A stretch of DNA of 64,000 bases from assembly GCA_035299025.1 (NCBI GenBank), contig DATGXK010000007.1:1-64000 (forward strand), given 5' to 3'. The notes beneath the pieces were generated by a model. That model saw nothing but the letters and a program-made list of their open reading frames with translations. It did no database searches and had not been told where the DNA came from. Source of the DNA: Leadbetterella sp035299025. GTDB taxonomy: Bacteria > Bacteroidota > Bacteroidia > Cytophagales > Spirosomataceae. The position numbers and the translations under genes are program-made. Within the stretch, counting starts at the first letter, position 1, and every line of letters starts with the position of its first letter. Shown here piece after piece: positions 25,931-35,159 of this stretch.

Positions 25931-26476
25931 TCAAAAATGGCTGTCTCCTTTTTCTCTTTTCCCTAGCAAAACTGCCCCAGACATGGCAACCAAAAAAAGG
26001 ACAGAAACCAATTCGAAAGGCAACATGTAATTGTTGAATAATACTTTACCCAAAGTCTCTATCATTCCAGTTTTCGGATCGAAATCACCGTAGTTAACTT
26101 TTATTGTTTCAGCCTTTTTAATGGCTACAATTAGTATTAATCCCAAAAGACTCCCAGCTATCGTAGCCGAAATCAACATTGAGTTTTTACTGAGCTCATT
26201 GCTCTCTTTTTTGAGATTTAGAAACATCAAAACGAATAAAAATAATACCATAATGGCACCAGCATACACTATAATGTTTACGGCGGCCAAGAATTGAGCG
26301 TTCAACAATAGATAAATGCCCGACAAAGTAAAGAATGTCATTATGAGGTAAACCACACTATGAATTGGGTTTTTAGAAAGAATGGTACCCAAAGCACCAA
26401 ATAAGCTCAATACAGACAAGAAGTAGAATGCCCACTGAACAAAAGATAAATTTTTGATTATTTCTAAATATTGCAT
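25931..26476 (-). CDS. nuoJ: NADH-quinone oxidoreductase subunit J
   Basis: 181 residues with about five membrane helices, typical of NuoJ (ND6). FFLSVLSLFGALGTILSKNPIHSVVYLIMTFFTLSGIY, seen as SKNPIHSVVYLIMTFF, and the VNIIVYAGAIMVLFLFVLMFLNL helix are the family core. It lies in the membrane arm of complex I. It is the last gene of the operon: nuoKLMN do not follow. Confidence 0.93.
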   Translation of the reverse strand: MQYLEIIKNLSFVQWAFYFLSVLSLFGALGTILSKNPIHSVVYLIMTFFTLSGIYLLLNAQFLAAVNIIVYAGAIMVLFLFVLMFLNLKKESNELSKNSMLISATIAGSLLGLILIVAIKKAETIKVNYGDFDPKTGMIETLGKVLFNNYMLPFELVSVLFLVAMSGAVLLGKREKGDSHF

Positions 26477-26483
26477 AAGGTCT

Positions 26484-27035
26484 TTATTGTTTAATCCAAA
26501 GTTTCGCCATGTCTTCTTTCGTCCAAGCGTCTCTCAGGTATCTATCGCTCATATCTTCCACCAATTGGTCTTTTCCATAAATTACCTGATCTCGAGATGT
26601 AAAAACTGGAACAAACTTATCATGTCTTAGATATATAGCTTCTTTTGGGCAGGCTTCCTCGCACAAGCCACAAAATATACAACGCAGCATATTTATCTCG
26701 TAAGAGGCCGCATATTTCTCCTCACGATATAGTTTTTCTTCACCTTTTACTCTCTCAGCGGCTACCATAGAAATGGCTTCTGCCGGACAGGCAACTGCAC
26801 ATAAACCACAGGCAGTACATCTTTCTCTACCTTGTTCGTCTCTCTTAAGGATGTGATGCCCTCTGAAGACTGGCCCCAAGTATCTTTTTTGTTCAGGGTA
26901 TCTAATTGTAGCTTTCTTTGAAAAAAAGTGTTTGATTGTAACACCCATTCCCTTAAAAATGCCAGGGAAATACGTATTCTCAACAATACTAAGTTCCGAA
27001 TTATCCGTCTTTTTTGCTCTATTTGTTAATGTCAT
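26484..27035 (-). CDS. nuoI: NADH-quinone oxidoreductase subunit I
   Basis: 183 residues. Two 4Fe-4S motifs, CTACGLCAVACP and CIFCGLCEEACP, bind clusters N6a and N6b, which pass electrons towards N2 in NuoB. The N-terminus carries a short membrane-facing segment (about residues 25-45). Overall length matches the family, and the gene lies 7 bases from nuoJ. Confidence 0.95.
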   Translation of the reverse strand: MTLTNRAKKTDNSELSIVENTYFPGIFKGMGVTIKHFFSKKATIRYPEQKRYLGPVFRGHHILKRDEQGRERCTACGLCAVACPAEAISMVAAERVKGEEKLYREEKYAASYEINMLRCIFCGLCEEACPKEAIYLRHDKFVPVFTSRDQVIYGKDQLVEDMSDRYLRDAWTKEDMAKLWIKQ

Positions 27036-27047
27036 TTTTCTATACTA

Positions 27048-28193
27048 TTAATTAGCACCAACGGTTTTCTTTTTAAATATAGGAAACAATCCAAAATATA
27101 TCATTGCAAATATTCCTAAGCCAACCCAGTTATAAAGAAGCGGGTGGTTCGAAAGCTCAGCCGCTGCGGTGATGATAAGGTTCACTATGGCCACGGGCAT
27201 CATCCACTTCCAAGCTACGTTCATTAGTTGGTCATACCTAAACCTAGGTAAGGTCCAACGAATCCACATGAATAGGAATATAAAGAAGAAGATTTTTAAG
27301 AACAATGCAATGGTGCCAACAGCGGTGGCTAAGTTATGGCCCGTTACATCTCCGAAAGAGCCGGTAAGTTTGCTGTACACAAAATCCATTCCTGGGTAGT
27401 TGAAACCACCCAAATAAAGGCTAGCCAAAACTGCAGACGAGATAAACATGTTTACATATTCAGAGAATAAATATAAACCCATTTTCATGGAACCATATTC
27501 GGTATGATAACCTGCTACAAGTTCGTTTTCTGACTCTGGTAAATCGAATGGTGTACGATTACATTCAGCCAAAGAACAGGTAAGAAATAGCAAGAAACCC
27601 ATGGGCTGATAAAAAATATTCCAGTCGATACCGTGCTGACCTAAGACTATAGATTTTACGGACAATGACCCCGTCATGAGAATAATGGCAAGTAGTGAAA
27701 TACCCATGGCCAACTCATAAGAGATGTTCTGTGAAGCCGCTCTTATAGCTCCATAAAGAGAATATTTATTGTTTGACGCCCAACCACCAATCAAGATTCC
27801 GTAAACACCGAGAGATACTATGCCAAAAATCCAAAGAATGCCGATATTTACATCCATACCCTGAACGTCAATTTTTTGACCCGCAACAATGATAGTGTCT
27901 CCAAACGGTAGAACGGCACTACTTAACAAAGCGGTGGACATGGCCACCGCAGGGCCAAGAATGAAGAGTCCTTTATCGGCCATTGTAGGTATAAAATCCT
28001 CTTTGAAGAATAGTTTACCGCCATCGGCAAGGGGTTGAAGAAGTCCGAAAGGTCCGGCTCTGTCTGGACCAACACGGTCTTGTATGAACGCTGCTATAAC
28101 TCTCTCTGCGTAAGTCTCGTAGAGGGCCATTAGCATACTTATCGCAAATATTGCGACTACAATGACGGCTTTTACAATTAGTACTGTATCCAT
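27048..28193 (-). CDS. nuoH: NADH-quinone oxidoreductase subunit H
   Basis: 381 residues, longer than the roughly 325 of E. coli. About eight membrane helices. Quinone-site signatures are RVGPDRAGPFGLLQPLADG, KLFFKEDFIP and ECNRTPFDLPESENELVAG, followed by the YGSMKMGLYLFSEY stretch. It joins the peripheral and membrane arms of complex I. It is separated by one base from nuoG and 12 bases from nuoI. Confidence 0.96.
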   Translation of the reverse strand: MDTVLIVKAVIVVAIFAISMLMALYETYAERVIAAFIQDRVGPDRAGPFGLLQPLADGGKLFFKEDFIPTMADKGLFILGPAVAMSTALLSSAVLPFGDTIIVAGQKIDVQGMDVNIGILWIFGIVSLGVYGILIGGWASNNKYSLYGAIRAASQNISYELAMGISLLAIILMTGSLSVKSIVLGQHGIDWNIFYQPMGFLLFLTCSLAECNRTPFDLPESENELVAGYHTEYGSMKMGLYLFSEYVNMFISSAVLASLYLGGFNYPGMDFVYSKLTGSFGDVTGHNLATAVGTIALFLKIFFFIFLFMWIRWTLPRFRYDQLMNVAWKWMMPVAIVNLIITAAAELSNHPLLYNWVGLGIFAMIYFGLFPIFKKKTVGAN

Positions 28194-28194
28194 A

Positions 28195-29298
28195 TTATTT
28201 TAGGCTCTTTTCTTTCGAGAAAAATTTATCATTTTTCTGCATTAAAGCTTTGTAATCTTCTGATTTTTTTATTTTCTCCAAGTTATCGTTATAATCTCTG
28301 CTGTCATCAATTTTTTTGAAATTGGTTTCCGCATATTTTAGAGCAAATTCAGGCTTTTGGCCTTGATTTAATCCGTATTTATTTTGCGAAATAACAGAAT
28401 TTCTAGCTACTTTGGAAGGTCCTTCTATGGTCCAATCAGCAGTGTTTTTTCTTTCGAATCGGCATTTGTTGCAAATGAAGTCCTCAACCTCTCCCCACTG
28501 ATTTTTACGGGCAGTAACACGAATGACCTCACTGCCTTTATACCAAATCTGAACCTTCCCAGAGCATTTATCACAATCGCAATGAGCATCTACAGGTTTG
28601 GAGAACCAAACTCTGCTTTTGAAACGGTAAGTTTTATCTGTCAATGCACCCACTGGGCATACATCGATAACATTTCCATAGAAATCGCTTTCAAGGGAGT
28701 TTTTAATATATGTGCTGATCTGGGCGTGATCTCCGCGACCCATAACACCGTGAACTCTTTTTTCGGTAAGTTGATTGGCCGTGTACACACATCTATAGCA
28801 CAATATACACCTATTCATGTGTAGCTGCACTTTATCGCCAATATCTTCGGGTTCAAAAGTTCTTTTTTCTTCAACAAAACGCTTTTCTCCAACACCGTTT
28901 TCAAACGCGAAATCTTGAAGATGACACTCCCCAGCTTGGTCACAAACTGGGCAATCCAATGGGTGATTTATAAGTAAGAATTCCACCACTCCCTTTCGTG
29001 CTTCAACCACCTCAGGACTAGTGAAATTTTCAACGACCATGCCGTCTTGAGCTCCTGTTATACAAGATGCCACGAGTTTTGGCATCGGCCTTGGATCTTT
29101 CTCCGAGCCCGCTGTTACTTTAACCAAGCATGCTCGGCATTTTCCTCCCGAGCCTTGAAGCGGTTTGTAATAACACATTGCAGGAGGAGCCACACTAGGG
29201 CCTATCTGCCTGGCGGCTTCCATGATAGTTGTGCCTACAGGAACTCTAATTTCCTGACCGTCAATGGTTACTTTTATTAAAGGAACTTCGTTTTCCAT
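28195..29298 (-). CDS. nuoG: NADH-quinone oxidoreductase subunit G, short form
   Basis: 367 residues, far shorter than the roughly 900 of E. coli NuoG. Kept: an N-terminal 2Fe-2S ferredoxin fold (SGGKCRACLVKV, CY at residue 42-43, SCITGA), the His-Cys3 4Fe-4S motif HPLDCPVCDQAGEC, the NRCILCYRC and VCPVGAL 4Fe-4S site, and a CDCDKC / CNKC cysteine set at about residues 240-283. Missing is the molybdopterin oxidoreductase-like domain. Short NuoG proteins of this kind are known in Bacteroidota. It takes electrons from NuoF down the peripheral arm. Confidence 0.9.
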   Translation of the reverse strand: MENEVPLIKVTIDGQEIRVPVGTTIMEAARQIGPSVAPPAMCYYKPLQGSGGKCRACLVKVTAGSEKDPRPMPKLVASCITGAQDGMVVENFTSPEVVEARKGVVEFLLINHPLDCPVCDQAGECHLQDFAFENGVGEKRFVEEKRTFEPEDIGDKVQLHMNRCILCYRCVYTANQLTEKRVHGVMGRGDHAQISTYIKNSLESDFYGNVIDVCPVGALTDKTYRFKSRVWFSKPVDAHCDCDKCSGKVQIWYKGSEVIRVTARKNQWGEVEDFICNKCRFERKNTADWTIEGPSKVARNSVISQNKYGLNQGQKPEFALKYAETNFKKIDDSRDYNDNLEKIKKSEDYKALMQKNDKFFSKEKSLK

Positions 29299-29317
29299 TT
29301 ATTAAATCTTTATTTTT

Positions 29318-30664
29318 TTAGGCTAAAATTTCAGCACCCATATAAACTGCACCAGGCTTTGTGGCTTCGTTTGGATGTTTAATATGCCATTCAAATTCGT
29401 CTCTGAAATGTCTTATCGCACTTGCCACTGGCCATGCTGCTGCATCGCCGAGCGGGCATATCGTGTTTCCTTCTATTTTTTTAGAAACATCAACTAAAAG
29501 GTCTATGTCACTCATGGTTCCATGACCATGCTCTATTCTATGAAGTACCTTCTCCATCCAACCCGTACCTTCTCTGCAAGGCGAACATTGACCACATGAT
29601 TCGTGATGGTAGAAACGAGAAAAGTTCCAGGTGTTTCTAACAATACATGTTGTTTCGTCCATGGCTATAAATCCGCCAGAGCCCAGCATAGTGCCTGTCG
29701 GAAATCCGCCGTCAGACAAAGACTCGTACGACATCAATCTATCTTCGCCATTGGCAGTTTTGTAGAATAAATTCGCAGGTAAAATAGGCACCGATGAACC
29801 ACCAGCTACCACAGCCTTCAGATAATGACCGTCTCTGATTCCTCCAAGATATTCATCAGAATTCATGAATTCGTCTACTGGCAAACCAAGTGTGATTTCG
29901 TAAACTCCTGGATTTTTGATGTGTCCTGAGGCCGATATTAATTTAGTACCAGTACTTCTACCGATTCCGATTTTAGCATATTCATCGCCTCCATTGTTGA
30001 TGACCCATGGGGTATTTGCAATCGATTCTACGTTATTTACAACCGTAGGAGACTGATAAAGTCCTTTCACCGCTGGGAACGGTGGTTTATTTCTTGGATT
30101 TCCTCTTTTACCTTCGAGAGACTCCAATAATGCAGTTTCTTCACCACAGATGTAAGCTCCACCACCAGGTTGTACCACTAGGTCAAGGTCATAACCCGAA
30201 CCAAGAATGTTTTTACCAAGAAATCCTGCCGCTTTGGCTTCTTCTATGGCTTTCTCGAGAATTCTAACCACGTACATCAACTCACCTCTTACATAGATGA
30301 AAGACTTATTGGCACCAAGAGCATAACTAGAGACAATCATTCCTTCAATCAATAAATGAGGAATTGTCTTCATCAAATAGTGATCTTTGAATGTGCCGGG
30401 TTCTGATTCGTCAGCATTACAAACCAAATATCTCGGAACACCCTCTGGTTTGGCAAGAAAACTCCATTTCATTCCCATCGGAAATCCAGCTCCGCCTCTA
30501 CCTCTAATTCCTGATTTTTTAACCTCTTCCACCACTTCATCAGGACTCATTTTCTTGAGTGCCTTTTCAACAGCATTGTATCCACCAGATTTTCGGTAAA
30601 CCTCAAAGGTCTCTATACCAGGCGTGTTGGCGTGTTCGGTTAATATTTTTATGTTATTTGCCAT
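29318..30664 (-). CDS. nuoF: NADH-quinone oxidoreductase subunit F
   Basis: 448 residues. The FMN/NADH-binding part shows GRGGAGFPMGMKWSF, then CNADESEPGTFKD and ICGEETALLESLEGKRG. The C-terminal 4Fe-4S (N3) site is SCGQCSPCREGTGW with a fourth Cys in NTICPLGDAA. It oxidises NADH and feeds FMN and N3. Three bases separate it from nuoE upstream. Confidence 0.97.
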   Translation of the reverse strand: MANNIKILTEHANTPGIETFEVYRKSGGYNAVEKALKKMSPDEVVEEVKKSGIRGRGGAGFPMGMKWSFLAKPEGVPRYLVCNADESEPGTFKDHYLMKTIPHLLIEGMIVSSYALGANKSFIYVRGELMYVVRILEKAIEEAKAAGFLGKNILGSGYDLDLVVQPGGGAYICGEETALLESLEGKRGNPRNKPPFPAVKGLYQSPTVVNNVESIANTPWVINNGGDEYAKIGIGRSTGTKLISASGHIKNPGVYEITLGLPVDEFMNSDEYLGGIRDGHYLKAVVAGGSSVPILPANLFYKTANGEDRLMSYESLSDGGFPTGTMLGSGGFIAMDETTCIVRNTWNFSRFYHHESCGQCSPCREGTGWMEKVLHRIEHGHGTMSDIDLLVDVSKKIEGNTICPLGDAAAWPVASAIRHFRDEFEWHIKHPNEATKPGAVYMGAEILA

Positions 30665-30666
30665 AA

Positions 30667-31149
30667 TTATTTGCTCAATTCTTCGATAATATCGTCAACC
30701 TTTTCGTTGGTAAGGTGCATATAATATTTTTCTCTAATCTGAAAACAAGGTCCCCAACCACAAGCGGCCAAACATTCTACTTCTTTAAGTGTAAAAAGAC
30801 CATTTGAGGTAGTTTCGTTTGCTTTTATACCAAGTTTTCCTCTCAAGTGCTGATATACTTCTTCGCCACCCATTGTACAGCAAGGCCCCGTTCTACAGTA
30901 CTCTATTACATGCTTTCCTACAGGCTCAAGGTGAAACATCGTATAGAAGGTAGCAACTTCGTAAACTTCAACAGGAGCAATAGATAGCAAATTAGCTACA
31001 TAATCCATGGTTTCGCTACTTACCCAGCCAAATTGCTCTTGGGCGAGATGTAAAATCGGAAGCAAAGCGGATTTTTGTCTGCCTTCAGGATACCTTTTAA
31101 TGATTTCCTGTGCTTTTTTTAGATTATCTTCAGTAAATATTACAGACAT
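30667..31149 (-). CDS. nuoE: NADH-quinone oxidoreductase subunit E
   Basis: 160 residues of thioredoxin-like 2Fe-2S ferredoxin. Cluster ligands lie in EYCRTGPCCTMGG and VECLAACGWGPCFQI. The helical N-terminal part (YPEGRQKSALLPILHLAQEQ) is typical. It carries cluster N1a and binds NuoF. Gene order E-F-G is canonical. Confidence 0.96.
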   Translation of the reverse strand: MSVIFTEDNLKKAQEIIKRYPEGRQKSALLPILHLAQEQFGWVSSETMDYVANLLSIAPVEVYEVATFYTMFHLEPVGKHVIEYCRTGPCCTMGGEEVYQHLRGKLGIKANETTSNGLFTLKEVECLAACGWGPCFQIREKYYMHLTNEKVDDIIEELSK

Positions 31150-31164
31150 TATTTATTAAAATTA

Positions 31165-32406
31165 TTATGCATCAAGTTCTCCAGCTATGACATTCAAACT
31201 ACTCATGATAGCTACGGCATCTGATATAGTGAGGCCTTTACACATTTCGGGATATGCTTGATAATATATAAAACTTGGTCTTCTAAAGTGTAACCTGAAA
31301 GGGGCACGTCCGCCATCACTGATGAGGTAGAACCCTAACTCACCATTTCCACCTTCTACGGCATGGTAGACCTCTCCAACAGGAGCGTCTATTTCACCCA
31401 TTACTATTTTAAAATGATAGATTAAGGCTTCCATACTTGAGTAAACTTCCTTCTTTGGAGGTAAATAGTAATGGTCTTCGTCGGCATAATAAGGTCCTTC
31501 AGGAAGGTTTTCAATAGCTTGTTGAACTATTTTTAGACTTTCCCAAACTTCTCCATTTCTAACCATAAACCTATCGAAGGTGTCGCCCTTGTGGCCTATT
31601 GGAATTTCAAAGTCAAAGTCTTCGTAAGAAGAATAAGGTTCTATAACTCTAACATCGTAGTCTACACCCGCTGCTCTAAGGTTAGGGCCTGTAAATCCAT
31701 ATTCCATGGCACGTTGTGCCGTAATGGAACCCACATTCTGAATTCTATCTCTAAAAATTCTATTTCTATTAAATAAGGTTTCAAATTCAGTCCACACTTT
31801 TGGAAAGGAGTTGAAAACCAAGTCTCTTATTTTGGCGATAGCAGTAGGAGATAGGTCTCTTTCCATTCCACCTATTCTACCCATGTTAGTTGTAAGGCGA
31901 GCTCCGCAAACCTCTTCGTATATTTCGTAGATTTTTTCTCTTTCCTGCATTACATACAAGAACCCCGAATAAGCACCGGTATCTACACCCAAAATGGAGT
32001 TGCATATCAAGTGATCTGCAATTCTAGCCAATTCCATCATAATTACTCTGATGTACTGGGCTCTTTTAGGTACAGTTACCCCGAGTAGTTTTTCTACCGT
32101 CATGTGCCATCCAAAGTTGTTGATTGGAGACGAACAATAGTTAAGTCTGTCGGTTAGGGTGGTTATTTGGTAGAAAGGACGCCTTTCAGCTATTTTTTCA
32201 AACGCTCTGTGAATGTATCCAACGGTCTGTTCACTCTCTACAATTTTTTCACCATCCATGGTCAGTATATTCTGAAATATACCATGCGTGGCAGGGTGAG
32301 TTGGTCCTAAATTCAGCGTAGAGTAATGTTTTTCTTCTACCATTGGCAGGTTAAGTGCCAATGCATCATTTGAGTCTTTTGGTAGTATAATTGTATTCTC
32401 TGCCAT
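31165..32406 (-). CDS. nuoD: NADH-quinone oxidoreductase subunit D
   Basis: 413 residues from ATG at 32406, seven bases after the nuoC stop; the longer in-frame start at 32457 would overlap nuoC by 44 bases and adds sequence not seen in the family. Key segments: LNLGPTHPATHG, GYIHRAFEK, YCSSPINNFGWHMTVEKLLG and a late MCKGLTISDAVAIMSSLNVIAGELD. It forms the quinone chamber with NuoB. Confidence 0.96.
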   Translation of the reverse strand: MAENTIILPKDSNDALALNLPMVEEKHYSTLNLGPTHPATHGIFQNILTMDGEKIVESEQTVGYIHRAFEKIAERRPFYQITTLTDRLNYCSSPINNFGWHMTVEKLLGVTVPKRAQYIRVIMMELARIADHLICNSILGVDTGAYSGFLYVMQEREKIYEIYEEVCGARLTTNMGRIGGMERDLSPTAIAKIRDLVFNSFPKVWTEFETLFNRNRIFRDRIQNVGSITAQRAMEYGFTGPNLRAAGVDYDVRVIEPYSSYEDFDFEIPIGHKGDTFDRFMVRNGEVWESLKIVQQAIENLPEGPYYADEDHYYLPPKKEVYSSMEALIYHFKIVMGEIDAPVGEVYHAVEGGNGELGFYLISDGGRAPFRLHFRRPSFIYYQAYPEMCKGLTISDAVAIMSSLNVIAGELDA

Positions 32407-32413
32407 ATCTATT

Positions 32414-32914
32414 TTATCGTCCAAATAATGCGTCAATTTTGTCCTCACGTGTGGCATCTTCGAGTGGATACTCTTTCCTCATAGGGAAATAGTCCATTTC
32501 GTCGATATTTAATATTCTTTTGAGGTTGGGATGTCCTACGTAATTGATACCATAAAAGTCAAAAGTCTCCCTTTCCATCCAGTTGGCACTTGCAAAAAGA
32601 TCGGTAAGTGATGGGACATTAGGTTCAGAAATAGGGGCAAAAACCTTGATTCGAACTCTTACATTGTTTTCCCAACTGTGTAACATAGATACAGAACATA
32701 GTTCACCGCCCTCATTGTCAGGGAAATGGATACCCGCAATGTCAGTTAAAAATGTAAATTTAAAAGTTTCGTGTTTTTTGAGAAATTCAACGATTTCTAC
32801 AAGACTGTCTGCCGTAGCTGTGAAAGTCAGCAAGCCGAAAGGTTCTTCGAAACCCGATACTTTTTGGCCAAACTGTCCTACTACTTCTTGTACTATGGCT
32901 TCGTTACTTAGCAT
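32414..32914 (-). CDS. nuoC: NADH-quinone oxidoreductase subunit C
   Basis: 166 residues. The core ANWMERETFDFYGINYVGHPNLKRIL (seen as NWMERETFDFYGI and GHPNLKRILN) and the final RKEYPLED are NuoC signatures. It is separate from NuoD, not fused as in E. coli. It belongs to the peripheral arm, with 4 bases between it and nuoB. Confidence 0.95.
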   Translation of the reverse strand: MLSNEAIVQEVVGQFGQKVSGFEEPFGLLTFTATADSLVEIVEFLKKHETFKFTFLTDIAGIHFPDNEGGELCSVSMLHSWENNVRVRIKVFAPISEPNVPSLTDLFASANWMERETFDFYGINYVGHPNLKRILNIDEMDYFPMRKEYPLEDATREDKIDALFGR

Positions 32915-32918
32915 AATT

Positions 32919-33461
32919 TTATAGGACTTTATAAGATTCGAGTAAAGCTTTATATTCTTCTGTATTGCGTCTTCTCAAAGACTCATTTTGAGCAAGGTGC
33001 TGAACCTCCATGAGGCCATCAATGATTTGTTCTGGTCGTGGTGGGCAACCTGGCACATAAACATCTACAGGAATAATCCTATCGATGCCCTGAAGCACCG
33101 AATAAGAGTCAAATACACCACCCGATGAGGCACAAGCACCAACTGCTATCACCCATCTTGGTTCAGCCATTTGAAGATATACTTGTTTGACAACAGGAGC
33201 CATTTTTTTTGCTATGGTACCCATCACCATCAATAAATCTGCCTGGCGAGGAGAAAAGCTTGGTCTTTCGGCACCAAATCTTGATATATCATAGTGAGAG
33301 CCCATGGTAGCCATGAATTCAATACCGCAACACGAAGTAGCAAACGGTAAAGGCCAGAGTGAGTAACTACGGGCTAAACCTATTGCTTTGTCTAAAGAGG
33401 TAGCGAAAAAGCCAGAACCTTCAAGTCCGTCTGGAGCACCTACCATTTTTATATTACTCAT
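32919..33461 (-). CDS. nuoB: NADH-quinone oxidoreductase subunit B
   Basis: 180 residues. N2 cluster ligands: the tandem Cys in SCCGIEFMA, the Cys in GACASSGGVFDSYSV and the one in VYVPGCPPRPEQI. N2 is the last cluster before quinone. The N-terminal amphipathic helix and the RFGAERPSFSPRQADLLMVMG strand-helix follow the family. Confidence 0.97.
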   Translation of the reverse strand: MSNIKMVGAPDGLEGSGFFATSLDKAIGLARSYSLWPLPFATSCCGIEFMATMGSHYDISRFGAERPSFSPRQADLLMVMGTIAKKMAPVVKQVYLQMAEPRWVIAVGACASSGGVFDSYSVLQGIDRIIPVDVYVPGCPPRPEQIIDGLMEVQHLAQNESLRRRNTEEYKALLESYKVL

Positions 33462-33493
33462 AAAAATATGTTAAATATTTTGTTTAATGGGGA

Positions 33494-33868
33494 TTAGTCT
33501 TCGTCCCAGTTTAGAACTCCTTTTTTGAGAATATAGTAAAAACCAGCCATCAAAAACACCACAAAAAGCAACATTTCATTGAAACCCATCCAGCCAAGTT
33601 TTTTGAAGTTTACGGCCCACGGATACATGAATATTATCTCAACATCAAACAATACAAACAGAATGGCGATCAAGAAATATCTTACATTTAATGGAATTCG
33701 AGCATCTCCTTGGCTCTCAATTCCGCACTCAAAAGGGTCTTCTTTTCTTTTACTCTTGACCCTTGGGCCGAGAAATCTAGAAGCGACTATCGAAAATATA
33801 ACAAACCCCAATGCAGCTGCTATTTGAAACAAAAGCGGCAGGTAATCTGATGGGAGATATTTAATCAT
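33494..33868 (-). CDS. nuoA: NADH-quinone oxidoreductase subunit A
   Basis: 124 residues with three membrane helices. The signature is KRKEDPFECGIESQGDARIPLNVRYFLIAILFVLFDVEIIFMYPWA, given here as DPFECGIESQGDARIP and FVLFDVEIIFMYPW. It begins the nuo operon, preceded by a perfect Bacteroidota promoter about 25 bases upstream of the start codon. Confidence 0.96.
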   Translation of the reverse strand: MIKYLPSDYLPLLFQIAAALGFVIFSIVASRFLGPRVKSKRKEDPFECGIESQGDARIPLNVRYFLIAILFVLFDVEIIFMYPWAVNFKKLGWMGFNEMLLFVVFLMAGFYYILKKGVLNWDED

Positions 33869-33890
33869 AAGTTATACTAAAATTTTACTA

Positions 33891-33921
33891 CAAAATTAAG
33901 GTCTTGTTCAGTAGAAACAAA
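33891..33921 (-). promoter_or_regulatory. Promoter of the nuo operon
   Basis: On the minus strand TTTG (33921-33918), 19 bases, TAATTTTG (33898-33891): exact consensus and spacing for the Bacteroidota housekeeping sigma factor. Confidence 0.85.
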
Positions 33922-34010
33922 ATAATTGACCGTATTAAATAGGCCAAAATGTAAATTATTTAGTGCGATTCTCAATTACATTTCGTTCCCGTTTTTCTAA
34001 TACTTTCAAT

Positions 34011-35015
34011 TTACAAATCGTCTTCTGTCTTGTTGATATTTTCCCAAACAATGTCTTTCAGTTCTTGAAGGCCATCTTCTGTAATTGCCGAGAAGAATAC
34101 GTAAGGAAGGCCATCTGGAATCTTCTTGATGATTTTTTGCTTTGTTTTTTCGTCTATCAAGTCGGCTTTGGAGAAACCAATTATTCTGTTTTTATCCAAC
34201 AGTTCGGGGTTGAATGCTTCCAACTCTTTCACCAATGTTTTGTAAACATTCATAGGTTTGGCTTCATCAGAGGCAATCAAGAAAAGAAGGTTGGCGTTTC
34301 TTTCAATGTGTCTTAGAAATCTAAGACCCAAGCCTTTGCCTTCAGATGCACCCTCTATTATACCTGGTATATCGGCCATCACAAAAGACTGGAAGTCTCT
34401 GTAAGGTACAACACCAAGGTTTGGGACGAGCGTTGTAAAGGGATAGTCGCCAATTTCAGGTTTCGCTGCCGAAATGGATGACAGTAAGGTCGATTTTCCA
34501 GCATTCGGAAAACCTACTAAACCCACATCAGCCAGTAGTTTAAGCTCAAGTATACACCAGATTTCGCTGCCAGGAATACCTGGTTGAGAATATTCGGGAG
34601 CTTGCTTAGTGCTGGTTTTAAAATGGTGATTTCCGAGCCCCCCCATGCCGCCGGGCACAAGGATTATTTCTTGTCCATCTTCTATTATTTCGGCTAGCCT
34701 TTCATTGTTTTCCGCATTTCTGGCTACTGTACCCAGAGGTACATCTATAATGATATCCTCTCCTTGTCTTCCTGAGCTTTTGCTTTTTCCGCCAGTAACA
34801 CCACTTTCTGCCTTGAAATGCTTTTGATACTTCAGATGTATCAAGGTCCAAAGTTGTTTGTTGCCTCTTAAAATTATATGACCACCTCTACCCCCGTCGC
34901 CACCATCCGGACCACCTTTATCTACGAATTTTTCTCTTCTGAAATGGGTAAAACCTCTACCTCCGTTTCCTGATTTGAGGTTTATTTTTACGTAATCTAT
35001 AAAATTTGAAGTCAT
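34011..35015 (-). CDS. obgE: Obg family GTPase
   Basis: 334 residues. The N-terminal Obg domain is Gly-rich, with GNGGRGFTHFRREKF and GGDGGRGGHIILRG loops. The G domain follows: G1 GFPNAGKSTLLS, G2 around DYPFTT, G3 DIPGIIEGASEGKGLG, and G4 as FSKADLID. Obg binds the ribosome (50S assembly) and senses ppGpp in other bacteria. No C-terminal extension is present. It is the gene after adk on this strand, with a terminator between them. Confidence 0.96.
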   Translation of the reverse strand: MTSNFIDYVKINLKSGNGGRGFTHFRREKFVDKGGPDGGDGGRGGHIILRGNKQLWTLIHLKYQKHFKAESGVTGGKSKSSGRQGEDIIIDVPLGTVARNAENNERLAEIIEDGQEIILVPGGMGGLGNHHFKTSTKQAPEYSQPGIPGSEIWCILELKLLADVGLVGFPNAGKSTLLSSISAAKPEIGDYPFTTLVPNLGVVPYRDFQSFVMADIPGIIEGASEGKGLGLRFLRHIERNANLLFLIASDEAKPMNVYKTLVKELEAFNPELLDKNRIIGFSKADLIDEKTKQKIIKKIPDGLPYVFFSAITEDGLQELKDIVWENINKTEDDL

Positions 35016-35106
35016 TTGTAAGAGAAATTTTCTGCAAAAGTAAGCATATTAACGGGTATTGATGGTCAAATACCTCATATTTACTCAGTCTTTGGTATTA
35101 TTAACC

Positions 35107-35137
35107 AAAAAAACTCCCCAATTGTTTGGAGAGTTTT
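35107..35137 (-). terminator. adk terminator
   Basis: Stem AAACTC-CCAA / TTGG-GAGTTT with one C-A mismatch and loop TTGT, followed on the minus strand by seven T, about 25 bases beyond the adk stop. Confidence 0.8.
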
Positions 35138-35159
35138 GACGTAGATTGATTTTTATATT

